From a virus, in the IMG/VR virus record IMGVR_UViG_3300031841_001889, positions 1 to 29,474 of that record: 29,474 bases of DNA. One strand, 5' to 3'. Position 1 is the stretch's first letter; every line of letters begins with the position of its first letter. Below are positions 18,266 to 25,401 of this stretch, one piece after another. Position numbers and translations under genes: made by a program. The notes beneath the pieces were generated by a model that made no database searches, was not told the DNA's origin, and was given only the letters and a program-made list of their open reading frames with translations.

Positions 18266-19234
18266 TCAACCCCATGTCAAGAAGGGTAAGCCATTCCATA
18301 CAACTTTACCGTCTTTCACCGACAATACCGTGTGAGTAGTGCCGAGATATTCTTGATTGAACCCCTTCATTTCTTCAATTGAGCATCGGATTTCCCATGC
18401 GCCTTCTTCAAGCGCAGAGTCGGCCTTCACACCACTGGCTAAATCGCCCTTCTTAGTGTATCTGCTCATCCAAAGTTGTTGAGAGAATAGGCGCATAGTG
18501 CCTTTTTCCCATTCCGGTTCTTCACCAATCTTCATAAGTCCCTTTTGACCGTTACCAATATCAGCAAACTGCTTCTTGTCCTTTAGATGGAATGTAAAGA
18601 ATACTGCGTCAACAGGTAGTTGGTGCGCACGATTAGCAATGTCTCTGAACAATTGATTGCGTATGCGCCATTCTGCTTGATTAAACTTCTCTCCGTCTTC
18701 AACATTGACTGGATTCTTAGAGCGATTCATCAGAACATCGGTCATAGCATGTTCACACCACTTTAGGAATGTTGACATGCCATCCATAATCACTGCGCCG
18801 ATTTCACCATCACGGCATTTTTGCGCAATAATGTTAATGAAATAACCCATCTTGTCAACGAGCGCAGTATAGTTAGTCGAATTATCTTCGTTGAAGATTG
18901 TGTCATCCAATTCATCATAGAGAGGAATGACTTGAATATTTTCCTTATCGGGATAGTTAGCAGACACAGTTTGGACTGCGCTGTTATCAACATCAATAAT
19001 CACTACATTAGAATCTTGCTTGCCTACCTTCTCTAAGTGCTGTAAAGCGAGAGAGATTGCGGTTCCAGTCTTTGCGGTATTTTCCTTACCGACCATAGCC
19101 ATGCGGATTGCTTGTGTGCGCTCTCGTTGGCGACTGAATAACTCTGCGTAATGCGCCCTCATGTCACGCATTGGAGGTTCGTCTGCCGGAACAGACTTGT
19201 TTGCGCCCTTTGCTTTAGCCCATGCGTTTGCCAT
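18266..19234 (-). CDS. Sak4/RadA-like RecA-superfamily ATPase
   Basis: Walker A-like GKENTAKT at residues 49-56 (second Gly of GxxxxGKT replaced by Ala), a beta strand VVIIDVDNSA at ~77-86, Walker B IGAVIMDGMSTF at ~145-155, and FFTFHLKDKKQ near residue 220, similar to the late His-containing motif of phage Sak4 (AAA_24) single-strand-annealing recombinases. At 322 residues it is longer than a minimal Sak4. It would load on ssDNA with the SSB-like protein encoded immediately upstream (5-base gap). SD GGTGA lies five bases before the ATG. A KaiC- or DnaB-like ATPase is less likely. Confidence 0.7.
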   Translation of the reverse strand: MANAWAKAKGANKSVPADEPPMRDMRAHYAELFSRQRERTQAIRMAMVGKENTAKTGTAISLALQHLEKVGKQDSNVVIIDVDNSAVQTVSANYPDKENIQVIPLYDELDDTIFNEDNSTNYTALVDKMGYFINIIAQKCRDGEIGAVIMDGMSTFLKWCEHAMTDVLMNRSKNPVNVEDGEKFNQAEWRIRNQLFRDIANRAHQLPVDAVFFTFHLKDKKQFADIGNGQKGLMKIGEEPEWEKGTMRLFSQQLWMSRYTKKGDLASGVKADSALEEGAWEIRCSIEEMKGFNQEYLGTTHTVLSVKDGKVVWNGLPFLTWG

Positions 19235-19239
19235 CTATT

Positions 19240-20472
19240 TCACCATCCCATTTCTGCGCCTTCTTCGTCAACTTCTTCTTCGACAATTTCTGCGCCTTCG
19301 ATAGAGTCCATGACCCACCAACCACTGATGCTCATTCGTGGTAGCCCGTCATCCTTACCAATCCATGCGCCACCGGAAGCCAAAACAATTGAACCAACTG
19401 CGAAGTCAACCTTGAATGCCTCTTCTTTTGAAACCCACAAGTCAATAGGAGGAACAGGAGAAGTAATATCCAAATCCGCTAAAGTCACGACGAAGCCACC
19501 GTTTTCTCTGGGGTCAATGTGCGCAACTTCAAGAGGTAGTGCGCACAGCGCATTCCACCTTGCTTTATCGTCAAGAGAACCGAGCCATGTTTCAATCTCT
19601 GAAAGTCCAGTTAACAAAGCAATATCTGTTAGGTCTGCCAGTAACCCCTTGCCGTCTTCATCCATAGGTGGCGCATCGAATAGGCTCACAAGAGAAGAGT
19701 CCTCGCTGAATACCGAAACACCACTCTTAGTATAAGCAACATCACCGTTCTTGCCCATCTTTACAGGTATTCGGCCAGTGGTAAAGGTCGGGTGTATCAA
19801 CTTTGCATCTGCGCCGTTGAACTTGATAGTAATAGGTCTGATAGTAGCATCGTCAGCACTGCGACCTAAGAATAAACAGTCTCTCATAGGCTCGCTCTGA
19901 GGCTTGTATCTGCCGTATCTGTAATTAGGGCTACCCGACGGCCATGAAGGTGCGGATTTGTCAGCAATTAGCGCAAAGAATGTGCCGTCATCTAACTCTT
20001 TAGCAACCTTTGGTAGTTGTTCTAAGTGCTTTTCTGCGACAGCAACTTCAAATGGCTTCTTAGTTTCCAAAGAAGGATTGTGTGTATAAGTAAAGCCACC
20101 GTTGATAGAGTCATGCTCAAACAGGACACATACGCCTTGCGCAACCAGTGCCTTTCTTGCTTCTTCATTAAGACTCATCAATTGATTACTCATGTTCTTG
20201 TATTGCGCTTGAGCAATGTCTTTTGTTCTCGGAACACTAATGAACATGCCTTCGATATTTTCACAACCGCTTCTTTGCAGTCTTGCGCTAATGACTCTTA
20301 ATTCAGCAGAAGCCATTCTCAAGCACTTCATATCAATATCTTCTGCGCTAAGACCAGTCTTTTCTAAGTTTGAACGGTTTGCCTCTAAGACAGATTGGTG
20401 TTTTGCCAACAGTGTGTCAACAGGGCATCCAACATTCTTTGCTACTCTTTCAATAATATTTGCGTCAACCAT
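19240..20472 (-). CDS. Putative single-stranded DNA-binding protein (RPA-like) with acidic tail
   Basis: 410 residues. The N-terminal ~65 residues are helical (GCPVDTLLAKHQ, then LEKTGLSAEDIDMKCLR), a pattern seen in archaeal RPA-like proteins. The middle and C-terminal parts are beta-rich, consistent with OB folds. The chain ends in a strongly acidic tail with Trp (EIVEEEVDEEGAEMGW), the hallmark protein-interaction tail of SSBs. The gene sits between RFC and the Sak4-like ATPase. It has its own TATA box (20511-20525) and an SD-like GGAGATGA before the ATG. The SSB role is inference from tail and context; I saw no diagnostic OB motif. Confidence 0.5.
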   Translation of the reverse strand: MVDANIIERVAKNVGCPVDTLLAKHQSVLEANRSNLEKTGLSAEDIDMKCLRMASAELRVISARLQRSGCENIEGMFISVPRTKDIAQAQYKNMSNQLMSLNEEARKALVAQGVCVLFEHDSINGGFTYTHNPSLETKKPFEVAVAEKHLEQLPKVAKELDDGTFFALIADKSAPSWPSGSPNYRYGRYKPQSEPMRDCLFLGRSADDATIRPITIKFNGADAKLIHPTFTTGRIPVKMGKNGDVAYTKSGVSVFSEDSSLVSLFDAPPMDEDGKGLLADLTDIALLTGLSEIETWLGSLDDKARWNALCALPLEVAHIDPRENGGFVVTLADLDITSPVPPIDLWVSKEEAFKVDFAVGSIVLASGGAWIGKDDGLPRMSISGWWVMDSIEGAEIVEEEVDEEGAEMGW

Positions 20473-20510
20473 CGTTCTTCATCTCCGACTTATTTTACCC
20501 TAAACTCGAT

Positions 20511-20525
20511 GTTCATATAAACCCC
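20511..20525 (-). promoter_or_regulatory. TATA/BRE promoter of the SSB-like gene (leadered)
   Basis: Minus strand reads GGGGTTTATATGAAC. With the usual ~27-base distance, transcription would begin near 20491, leaving a ~19-base leader that contains the SD GGAGATGA. Fourteen bases are identical to the box at 25156-25169. Confidence 0.6.
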
Positions 20526-20528
20526 TCG

Positions 20529-21416
20529 CTATGCAGAAAGCATTCTTGCGAAGTCCCACCTAACTATGCTTTCATCCACGCCGTTCACCAAATCTCTTTC
20601 AGAAATAACTGCGCTTTCGACCACTTTGTAAATCAACTTCGGGTCTGCGCCACTGGATATTGCGTAGTTGAAAACTTTGCGGATTACGCTACGCATATTC
20701 ATGTCGCCAGTAAGTTTCACGGCTTGCTCGACTTCCTTTTCAGTCGAAGCCAATCTCAAATATTTTCTTTCGTCAAAACCCGTTCCTAAAGAGTTGAGGA
20801 AATTCCACGCATCTTCGGTTGATAAATGACAGACTGTTTGAAGTGCGCCGATTGCATTGCGCAAATCACCGTCATGATAATGAGCGATAAACTCAATCTC
20901 TTCATCACAAACATAACCCTCAAGGTCTGCTATTTGCTCTAATCTCGCAACCATAGTTTCGTGACTGTGCCTTTTGAAAGTGCGCACTTGACAACGGGAT
21001 TGAAGCCACCCGCTTATTTTGCTCAAGTCGTTGCATGTTAATATGAAGTAAGCATTGGAGTTTTCTATGACTCCTTTCAGTGCGCTCTGCGCAGGCAAGG
21101 TTAGTTGGTCTGCTTCATCCAGTAGTATTATCGTTTCACCGTAGCCACTGTTCGCAAGGAAAACAATTTCTTCTTCGATGAACTCAATCCCTCTCGTTCT
21201 CTTCGACGAAGCATTGAATGTGTGGATAGTGTAACCTAATCCCTGCGCAAGAATGTGAGCAAGAGTTGTTTTGCCAGTTCCCGCTTCTGGTGAATAGAAA
21301 ACAAAATGTTGCATAGGTGCGCCCGATATTATTTCGGACATTTCTTTGCGCAAATGTTCTTGACCGACAAAATCATTCAGAGAAGAAGGTCTGTGTTTTT
21401 CCCACCATATGTTCAT
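20529..21416 (-). CDS. Replication factor C small subunit (clamp loader ATPase)
   Basis: Opens with WWEKHRPSSLNDFVGQE, the RFC box. Walker A SPEAGTGKTT is at residues 42-51, Walker B IILLDEADQL at ~96-105, sensor 1 FILTCND at ~124-130, and the RFC-specific SRC at 140-142. The C-terminal collar helices follow. 295 residues is slightly short of cellular RfcS (~320). It loads the PCNA ring encoded in the same block. No RFC large subunit was recognised, so the loader may be homomeric or use a host or unrecognised partner. The start overlaps the stop of the 60-aa gene upstream (ATGA). Confidence 0.95.
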   Translation of the reverse strand: MNIWWEKHRPSSLNDFVGQEHLRKEMSEIISGAPMQHFVFYSPEAGTGKTTLAHILAQGLGYTIHTFNASSKRTRGIEFIEEEIVFLANSGYGETIILLDEADQLTLPAQSALKGVIENSNAYFILTCNDLSKISGWLQSRCQVRTFKRHSHETMVARLEQIADLEGYVCDEEIEFIAHYHDGDLRNAIGALQTVCHLSTEDAWNFLNSLGTGFDERKYLRLASTEKEVEQAVKLTGDMNMRSVIRKVFNYAISSGADPKLIYKVVESAVISERDLVNGVDESIVRWDFARMLSA

Positions 21417-21595
21417 GCCGTCACCTCCGCCATAATCTCATCCCACGAAGCATAGCCGTATGGCTCATCATTACCATCAATTGCACCTGCAATAATTCCA
21501 ACCAATACCTCAAGCGCATAATCTTCACGCCATCCGTAGTGATTCAAACACTCATGTTTAATCCAATTCATTACTTTCTCTTTCGTATCACTCAT
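21413..21595 (-). CDS. Small acidic protein, 60 aa, unknown
   Basis: Begins MSDTKEKVMNWIKHECLNH and is helical, with GIIAGAIDGNDEPYG in the middle. It ends on an ATGA overlap with RFC and starts on an ATGA overlap with a small zinc-ribbon gene, so it is firmly embedded in the array. The MSDT start is shared with the 90-aa gene at 21763-22035, possibly a weak sign of duplication. Function unknown. Confidence 0.7.
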   Translation of the reverse strand: MSDTKEKVMNWIKHECLNHYGWREDYALEVLVGIIAGAIDGNDEPYGYASWDEIMAEVTA

Positions 21596-21729
21596 GCCAT
21601 CCTCTCCATTTCATTTCTGTGATAGTATTGCATTTCAATATCCAGTAATTCGTCTGCGCATCCTTTACAAACATCTTTGGGTTCTGTCGCAAGAGCATCT
21701 TGACACATTTCGCAAATAGGTAGCCCCAT
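21592..21729 (-). CDS. 45-aa zinc-ribbon protein
   Basis: Starts MGLPICEMCQDAL and contains CEMC and CKGC 12 residues apart, then an acidic helix ending in ERMA. The stop overlaps the next ATG (ATGA). A TTG at 21762, directly after the preceding stop and eight bases after a GGTGG, would add eleven mostly basic residues (RRIIRYILKK); I prefer the ATG because the zinc motif normally starts near the N-terminus. Role unknown. Confidence 0.7.
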   Translation of the reverse strand: MGLPICEMCQDALATEPKDVCKGCADELLDIEMQYYHRNEMERMA

Positions 21730-21762
21730 CTTTTTCAAAATGTATCTTATGATTCTGCGCAA

Positions 21763-22035
21763 TCAGCATCCCACCATATCATCATTGTCAGCATCCATAT
21801 CACGGTATGCTTGATATTGCGCTTCCTCTGCGTCTGCCCTTGCTTGTTCTGGGTCATTCCAATCAAAAACATCATGCGCAATCTCCTGTATTTCTTCAAG
21901 GAACCAACCATCAGTATCTTCTGCCAAAAGGTCTTTGAGCAAATCTAACAACTCTTCTGTCGTCTTGTGAGATACAAGCATATCCCATGCGGTATTGTAA
22001 CCACACCATCTTGCTATTTCTTCCGTGTCACTCAT
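21763..22035 (-). CDS. Small, very acidic helical protein, 90 aa
   Basis: MSDTEEIARWCGY start, then TTEELLDLLKDLL and a run of Asp/Glu-rich helix (DPEQARADAEEAQ) ending DMDADNDDMVGC. The strong negative charge suggests a DNA mimic or a protein-binding adaptor, but nothing specific is recognised. A GGAGATGA SD lies before the ATG and an ATGA overlap joins it to the upstream 49-aa gene. Confidence 0.7.
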   Translation of the reverse strand: MSDTEEIARWCGYNTAWDMLVSHKTTEELLDLLKDLLAEDTDGWFLEEIQEIAHDVFDWNDPEQARADAEEAQYQAYRDMDADNDDMVGC

Positions 22036-22181
22036 TCTTTCATCTCCACGATTCTGATTTGAAAATACTTTGTCTTTCTAAATGCGTTTTGCGCAACTTC
22101 TCTCGCTTCAATCTCATTTCCTTTGTAAGCAAACAGTTTCCATGTCTCGCCGTCAAACGAACCTTCAATCTTAAATGTCAT
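22032..22181 (-). CDS. 49-aa beta-strand/helix protein, unknown
   Basis: MTFKIEGSFDGETWKLFAYKG, an Ala-containing helix (EAREVAQNAFRKTK), then a strand YFQIRIVEMKE: a compact beta-alpha-beta unit. Both ends are ATGA overlaps (22181/22178 and 22035/22032), which strongly supports it as a real gene despite its size. Family not recognised. Confidence 0.7.
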   Translation of the reverse strand: MTFKIEGSFDGETWKLFAYKGNEIEAREVAQNAFRKTKYFQIRIVEMKE

Positions 22182-22450
22182 TCTTCCTCACCACCCTCTA
22201 ATTTGTTTAATTCATCCTCTAACGCCAACCAATCCAACAACTGCGCTTTACTTAGACTTGCTACGGCTTCCACTTCTCGATAGTATCTGATTTCATTGTG
22301 TATTTCTTCGATTCTATCCTCAATCCAATCTTCTTCAAGTTCCTGTAAGTATTCATCAACCGCTTCGGCTACAAACTTAGGCACATCTGTTATGATATGC
22401 TCTTTACCTTCTTCATCAAATGTAGTTATATTCCATCCTGTGTATTTCAT
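22178..22450 (-). CDS. Acidic helical protein, 90 aa, unknown
   Basis: A short N-terminal strand region (MKYTGWNITTFDEEGK) is followed by a long, highly charged helix (EAVDEYLQELEEDWIEDRIEEI) and a second helix (SKAQLLDWLALEDELNKLEGGEEE). Coiled-coil or dimerising behaviour is likely. It overlaps the neighbours by ATGA on both sides. No family recognised. Confidence 0.7.
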   Translation of the reverse strand: MKYTGWNITTFDEEGKEHIITDVPKFVAEAVDEYLQELEEDWIEDRIEEIHNEIRYYREVEAVASLSKAQLLDWLALEDELNKLEGGEEE

Positions 22451-23061
22451 TGTTCATCACCTATCATTTCTTCAACAAAAGGCCATAACGCCTTTATCAT
22501 ACCCAACGGGGATAACCCGCCAGTATCGAGAGTTAATACTCTGTGTGGTTTTGCTAATTCTTCGTCAGAAGATTGCTTCATTGCGTTTTCAGAATAGTGC
22601 GCAAGTCTATCTTCTTTTGCGCCCCTTTCCTTTAGAGTCTGTTCGTTTGCACTAAGTCTAATCAAGATACCACCACTTCTTAGAATCCAGTCTGCTTCAT
22701 TCTGATGACGCACATCATCAACAATAAGAACATGCGCACCCTTATTAGAATAATTCTTCTCAAGAGCATCAACCCAATAATCAACTGAAATTATATCTCG
22801 CTTCGCTTGACCGAGAGCCTGTAACAAGGGTCTAATACTTTCTTTGTCATTAGATTCTTTTTCAAAAAGTAAAAATCTTGAAGAAGAATCTCCAAGTTTA
22901 GGCCAAAGTGCTTTAGACACTTCGACCCTTAGTTGTTCTGCGAAAGAGTCAATGGCGACTACCTTTTTACCACCAGAAACTTTCTTTATTTTTCTTCGCA
23001 ATTCAAGCGCAAGAGTTGTCTTACCCGTTCTCATTCTCCCTGCAATTCCGATAATCAACAT
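22447..23061 (-). CDS. Deoxynucleoside monophosphate kinase-like P-loop kinase
   Basis: From the ATG at 23061 the protein opens with MLIIGIAGRMRTGKTTLALEL; the P-loop GRMRTGKT is at residues ~8-15. A strand VVAIDSFAEQLR (DxxA as in nucleotide-binding region), the catalytic-looking VLIVDDVRHQNEADWI and then GGILIRLSAN follow, as in T4 gp1-type dNMP kinases. 204 residues fit the family. It would phosphorylate dNMPs to feed viral DNA synthesis. A GTG nine bases upstream is possible, but the GGTGG SD is spaced correctly (5 bases) for the ATG, which overlaps the previous stop as TGATG. Confidence 0.75.
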   Translation of the reverse strand: MLIIGIAGRMRTGKTTLALELRRKIKKVSGGKKVVAIDSFAEQLRVEVSKALWPKLGDSSSRFLLFEKESNDKESIRPLLQALGQAKRDIISVDYWVDALEKNYSNKGAHVLIVDDVRHQNEADWILRSGGILIRLSANEQTLKERGAKEDRLAHYSENAMKQSSDEELAKPHRVLTLDTGGLSPLGMIKALWPFVEEMIGDEQ

Positions 23062-23282
23062 CACAGCCACCCCTTTGAACCTATTTTCTTCGACGCACCA
23101 TTCTGCGATATTAAGTGCGTAACTTCATTCTCAGCAAAGCACTTAGGACAAGTTTTCAAAGCCATAGCCTGTTCATTAGTAAGCATCTTTTGGTTAGGCG
23201 GAATAGGTTCTCCGCAGTCATAAAAAGAGGCTTTATCCAAACCAGTATCTTTGTTGGATTTGTGAAGGTATCTTTCTCCCAT
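23061..23282 (-). CDS. Small Cys-rich protein, 73 aa
   Basis: MGERYLHKSNKDTG start. Cys residues fall in YDCGEP and KTCPKCFAEN, and a His in VTHLIS could complete a zinc site. The C-terminus is basic. It is the first gene of a transcription unit: a GGGTTTATTA box lies exactly 27 bases (centre) upstream of the ATG and there is no SD. It is coupled to the dNMP kinase by TGATG. Confidence 0.6.
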   Translation of the reverse strand: MGERYLHKSNKDTGLDKASFYDCGEPIPPNQKMLTNEQAMALKTCPKCFAENEVTHLISQNGASKKIGSKGWL

Positions 23283-23305
23283 GTATCAAACGAAAGGTTA
23301 TACTC

Positions 23306-23315
23306 TAATAAACCC
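23306..23315 (-). promoter_or_regulatory. TATA/BRE promoter, probably leaderless
   Basis: Minus strand reads GGGTTTATTA, TATA centre 27 bases from the ATG at 23282. It drives the unit of the 73-aa Zn protein, the dNMP kinase and the downstream small genes. It lies in the short gap between the wHTH-Zn gene and this unit. Confidence 0.6.
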
Positions 23316-23713
23316 TATCCTTTTCTAATGCACACCAAACACTCATCCATGTCCGGCATATACCTCATCTGTTTGCACTTAGGGCATCTTTCGCACTTTT
23401 CCTTCAGAGAATTACTCATACTTGAGAATGGCATCGTCAACTGAATATCTTCTTCTGTCCGTATTAAGTTCCTGTCAACATCAAACAGCATGTTTCTAAC
23501 GGTTGTTCCGTTACTCAATTCTATCTTTGTGTAACCCACGCTTACTATTTGCGCATTTTTGCTTATGAGAGCAGAAAGACTGGATTCGCTCGGAACCTCT
23601 CTGAAAAGACCTTGTTCGTGTAGTTTTTCTGCGACTTGAAAACGACTTAGTTCACCGTTGTTGAATAAGATGCGCACTATTGTTCTGCGCAACTTAGCAT
23701 TATTCTTTGTCAC
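23315..23713 (-). CDS. Winged-helix plus C-terminal zinc-finger regulator
   Basis: Residues ~8-65 form a helix-turn-helix with wing (RRTIVRILFNNGELSRFQVA, then SSLSALISKNAQIVSVGY). The C-terminus has CERCPKC and CLVC, a zinc knuckle. The start is GTG at 23713 with no SD, but a TTAATATA box is centred ~27 bases upstream, so this is a leaderless GTG start. Probably a viral transcription factor. Confidence 0.7.
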   Translation of the reverse strand: MTKNNAKLRRTIVRILFNNGELSRFQVAEKLHEQGLFREVPSESSLSALISKNAQIVSVGYTKIELSNGTTVRNMLFDVDRNLIRTEEDIQLTMPFSSMSNSLKEKCERCPKCKQMRYMPDMDECLVCIRKG

Positions 23714-23736
23714 GGTGTATGTCCTGTTAGAAAAGG

Positions 23737-23744
23737 TATATTAA
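23737..23744 (-). promoter_or_regulatory. TATA box for the GTG-start wHTH-Zn gene
   Basis: Minus strand reads TTAATATA and overlaps the stop codon of the upstream membrane-protein gene. It is centred about 27 bases before the GTG at 23713. Confidence 0.5.
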
Positions 23745-23926
23745 TCATCGCCCAACGACATATACATCGAGGCATTTGTCATACCTTCTGCACTTATGTT
23801 GTCGTGACTAACTATTCCTTCGCTAAGAGCCTTTTGCGTATAGTAAATTGGCGCAAAGTATGCGTATAAAAGATAGCAAAAAATGTAAAACACAACTGAT
23901 AATCCAAAAAGAGTTCCGTAATTCAT
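23741..23926 (-). CDS. Single-pass small membrane protein, 61 aa
   Basis: From the ATG at 23926: MNYGTLFGLSVVFYIFCYLL continues into an aromatic-rich helix ending near PIYYT, one transmembrane segment (residues ~4-28), then a short soluble tail with Met/Ser (EGMTNASMYMSLGDD). GGTGAT lies upstream as SD with an 8-base spacer, and the ATG overlaps the previous stop (ATGA). It is the only clearly membrane-anchored protein of the leftward array. Possible roles are lysis/egress or membrane signalling; unproven. Confidence 0.6.
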   Translation of the reverse strand: MNYGTLFGLSVVFYIFCYLLYAYFAPIYYTQKALSEGIVSHDNISAEGMTNASMYMSLGDD

Positions 23927-24567
23927 AACCAACCATCACCTTGCTGTGTTTTCTTCATACCATTCGGTAGCAGTTCCTTATTCGTGTTGCGTAGTGAGTT
24001 TGCGCTTTTGGTATCGCAGTTTATGATTGACTGCCAGTGAATATCGCTAAATCTTATACCGTTGGGCAATTCTTCTGCGCTTTTCTTTTTCTTCGGGTAG
24101 TTCATTCTGCGCACCGGCTTGTGTCCGAAGTTGATAAGCGCACTCTGAAAAGATTCTGGAACATGAGTAAATCCGTGAGCAAGATTTCTCCAAAGGCGTA
24201 TGTCTTTGTTGTTTGCCCGCAGAAAAGACAACATCAACGGGATTGGTATTCTTGCGCATCTATCAAGAGTTTTTGCTCTGTCATTCCAACGCATAGTAGC
24301 ATCTATGTCTCTGATGTAATCATCTTTGGAAAATTTACCATCGAAAATCACTGATTCATTTTTGACCTTTGGTGGGGTTTCGCAAACAACCACTAATCTA
24401 TGCGCAACATAAGGTAGCCAATCAAGATAAGTTTTGGCTTTGGGTTTTCTGTCGTGAACAATAACAGTCAGTCCTTCGCATCGAGGGTCTGCTGTAATCT
24501 CATTGCCTTCGATGTAATTGCCGACTCTGTATTTTTGCGCATCATGCGTGAAAATGACTACGCCCAT
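23923..24567 (-). CDS. Unknown 214-aa protein, alpha/beta then helical; possible clamp-loader partner
   Basis: The N-terminal ~80 residues alternate strands and helices (VVIFTHDAQK, LTVIVHDRKPK, RLVVVCETPPK, SVIFDGKFSKDD). The rest is helical (RIPIPLMLSFLRANN, LWRNLAHGFTHV) with a basic KPVRRMNYPKKKKS patch. The layout vaguely recalls clamp-loader delta-type subunits lacking an active P-loop, but no diagnostic motif is visible and the call is speculative. ATG 24567 is chosen because GGTGA is five bases upstream; ATG 24576 is too near. It overlaps the 88-aa gene by 26 bases. Confidence 0.6.
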   Translation of the reverse strand: MGVVIFTHDAQKYRVGNYIEGNEITADPRCEGLTVIVHDRKPKAKTYLDWLPYVAHRLVVVCETPPKVKNESVIFDGKFSKDDYIRDIDATMRWNDRAKTLDRCARIPIPLMLSFLRANNKDIRLWRNLAHGFTHVPESFQSALINFGHKPVRRMNYPKKKKSAEELPNGIRFSDIHWQSIINCDTKSANSLRNTNKELLPNGMKKTQQGDGWL

Positions 24568-24808
24568 CCCATTCACCCAATCTTCTGTATTGTTTAGTGC
24601 CGTTCACCTTTCGGGATTCTAATGCGCCTTTCAGTTCAAGAATAGTAAGTGCTTTTCCGACTGCGAACACGCTGATGTGACAGTGGTTTTGAGGCAACGC
24701 TTGTATTGCTCTGGGTAAAAGCGCATCTGCGCTGAACCAATCAATACTATCATCCCAATCTTGCACTGCTCTCTCCACTGCGAATTTCCTGTATGATTTT
24801 CCACTCAT
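24542..24808 (-). CDS. Small winged-helix-like protein, 88 aa
   Basis: Opens MSGKSYRKFAVERAVQDWDD; then LPRAIQALPQNHCHISVFAVGKALTILELKGALESRK followed by KQYRRLGEW resembles a winged helix with a basic wing. The ATG overlaps the stop of the 33-aa zinc protein (ATGA). DNA-binding role inferred; no family name. Confidence 0.6.
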   Translation of the reverse strand: MSGKSYRKFAVERAVQDWDDSIDWFSADALLPRAIQALPQNHCHISVFAVGKALTILELKGALESRKVNGTKQYRRLGEWDGRSHFHA

Positions 24809-24906
24809 AATACCACCCCATGCTTTTCATCATAATAACAATCAACGCACATTCCTTCTATGTTATCGTCATTCATGGTTGGACGCTTGCACTTCTTGCA
24901 CTCCAT
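24805..24906 (-). CDS. 33-aa mini zinc-ribbon protein
   Basis: MECKKCKRPTMNDDN... with CKKC near the start and CVDC 14 residues later, ending HGVVL: essentially a bare zinc ribbon. It begins at a TAATG junction with the gene upstream and ends on ATGA with the gene downstream; these two couplings and the Cys spacing support it despite its size. Confidence 0.7.
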   Translation of the reverse strand: MECKKCKRPTMNDDNIEGMCVDCYYDEKHGVVL

Positions 24907-25121
24907 TACTTCGGCCCCCAATCGCCTGCGTTAACCATCAAATGTCTATCGTCAGAAGTTTCGACTCTCAAATAACCCTTTGCTTTAGGGTCATCTGAAA
25001 TAGTTTTAATTTTACTAATTACTGTATTGATACCAACATGCTCAATATGATTAGGCGACCAGTCATCATCACAAACTACAATGCTTGTGAAATCAACAAC
25101 GCAAACAAGTCCTTTACTCAT
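24906..25121 (-). CDS. Small beta-rich protein, 71 aa, unknown
   Basis: MSKGLVCVVDFTSIVVCDDD start, hydrophobic strands, then KIKTISDDPKAKGYLRVETSD and a terminal HLMVNAGDWGPK. No motif recognised. A TATA-like box lies ~42 bases upstream within the preceding gene and a GGGAAGAAG SD lies before the ATG. Confidence 0.6.
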   Translation of the reverse strand: MSKGLVCVVDFTSIVVCDDDWSPNHIEHVGINTVISKIKTISDDPKAKGYLRVETSDDRHLMVNAGDWGPK

Positions 25122-25401
25122 CTTCTTCCCTCTCGCATAAATCCATAAATGAGTCGTTCATATAAACCCACCGGCTGAAACGCTTAAATTGATGCTCACT
25201 TAGATGCCACATTTCACGAACCACCGTTGCACTAACACGGTATCTGCCACTGAACCAACGCAACCCGTCTTTGGTAAGAATAGCAATTAGACCATCGTTA
25301 AACATGCGCTCAACGATTCTGGGAAACTCCGATTCGGGAATTGGTCTGCTAATCATTTGATTGAAATGCGCACGCCATTGGATAGGTTCGCCTGCGCTCA
25401 T
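25114..25401 (-). CDS. Putative helix-turn-helix protein, 95 aa
   Basis: From the ATG at 25401 (GAGGT with a 7-base spacer, and ATGA overlap with the zinc protein upstream): MSAGEPIQWRAHFNQM, a helical centre (FPRIVERMFNDGLIAILTKDG) with a winged-helix look, then RYRVSATVVREMWHLSEHQF and an acidic end (CEREEDE). Probably DNA-binding. A TTG eight codons upstream is also open but lacks an SD. Confidence 0.6.
   Translation of the reverse strand: MSAGEPIQWRAHFNQMISRPIPESEFPRIVERMFNDGLIAILTKDGLRWFSGRYRVSATVVREMWHLSEHQFKRFSRWVYMNDSFMDLCEREEDE
25156..25169 (-). promoter_or_regulatory. Candidate TATA box inside the 95-aa gene
   Basis: Minus strand reads GGGTTTATATGAAC, identical over 14 bases to the SSB-like promoter at 20511-20524. 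A start ~27 bases downstream (near 25136) would give a ~15-base leader with a GGGAAG SD for the ATG at 25121. Confidence 0.45.

Noticed and set aside
19151-19735. 194-aa Ser/Pro-rich plus-strand frame
   Set aside because: Lies opposite the SSB-like and Sak4-like genes, low-complexity composition, no promoter.
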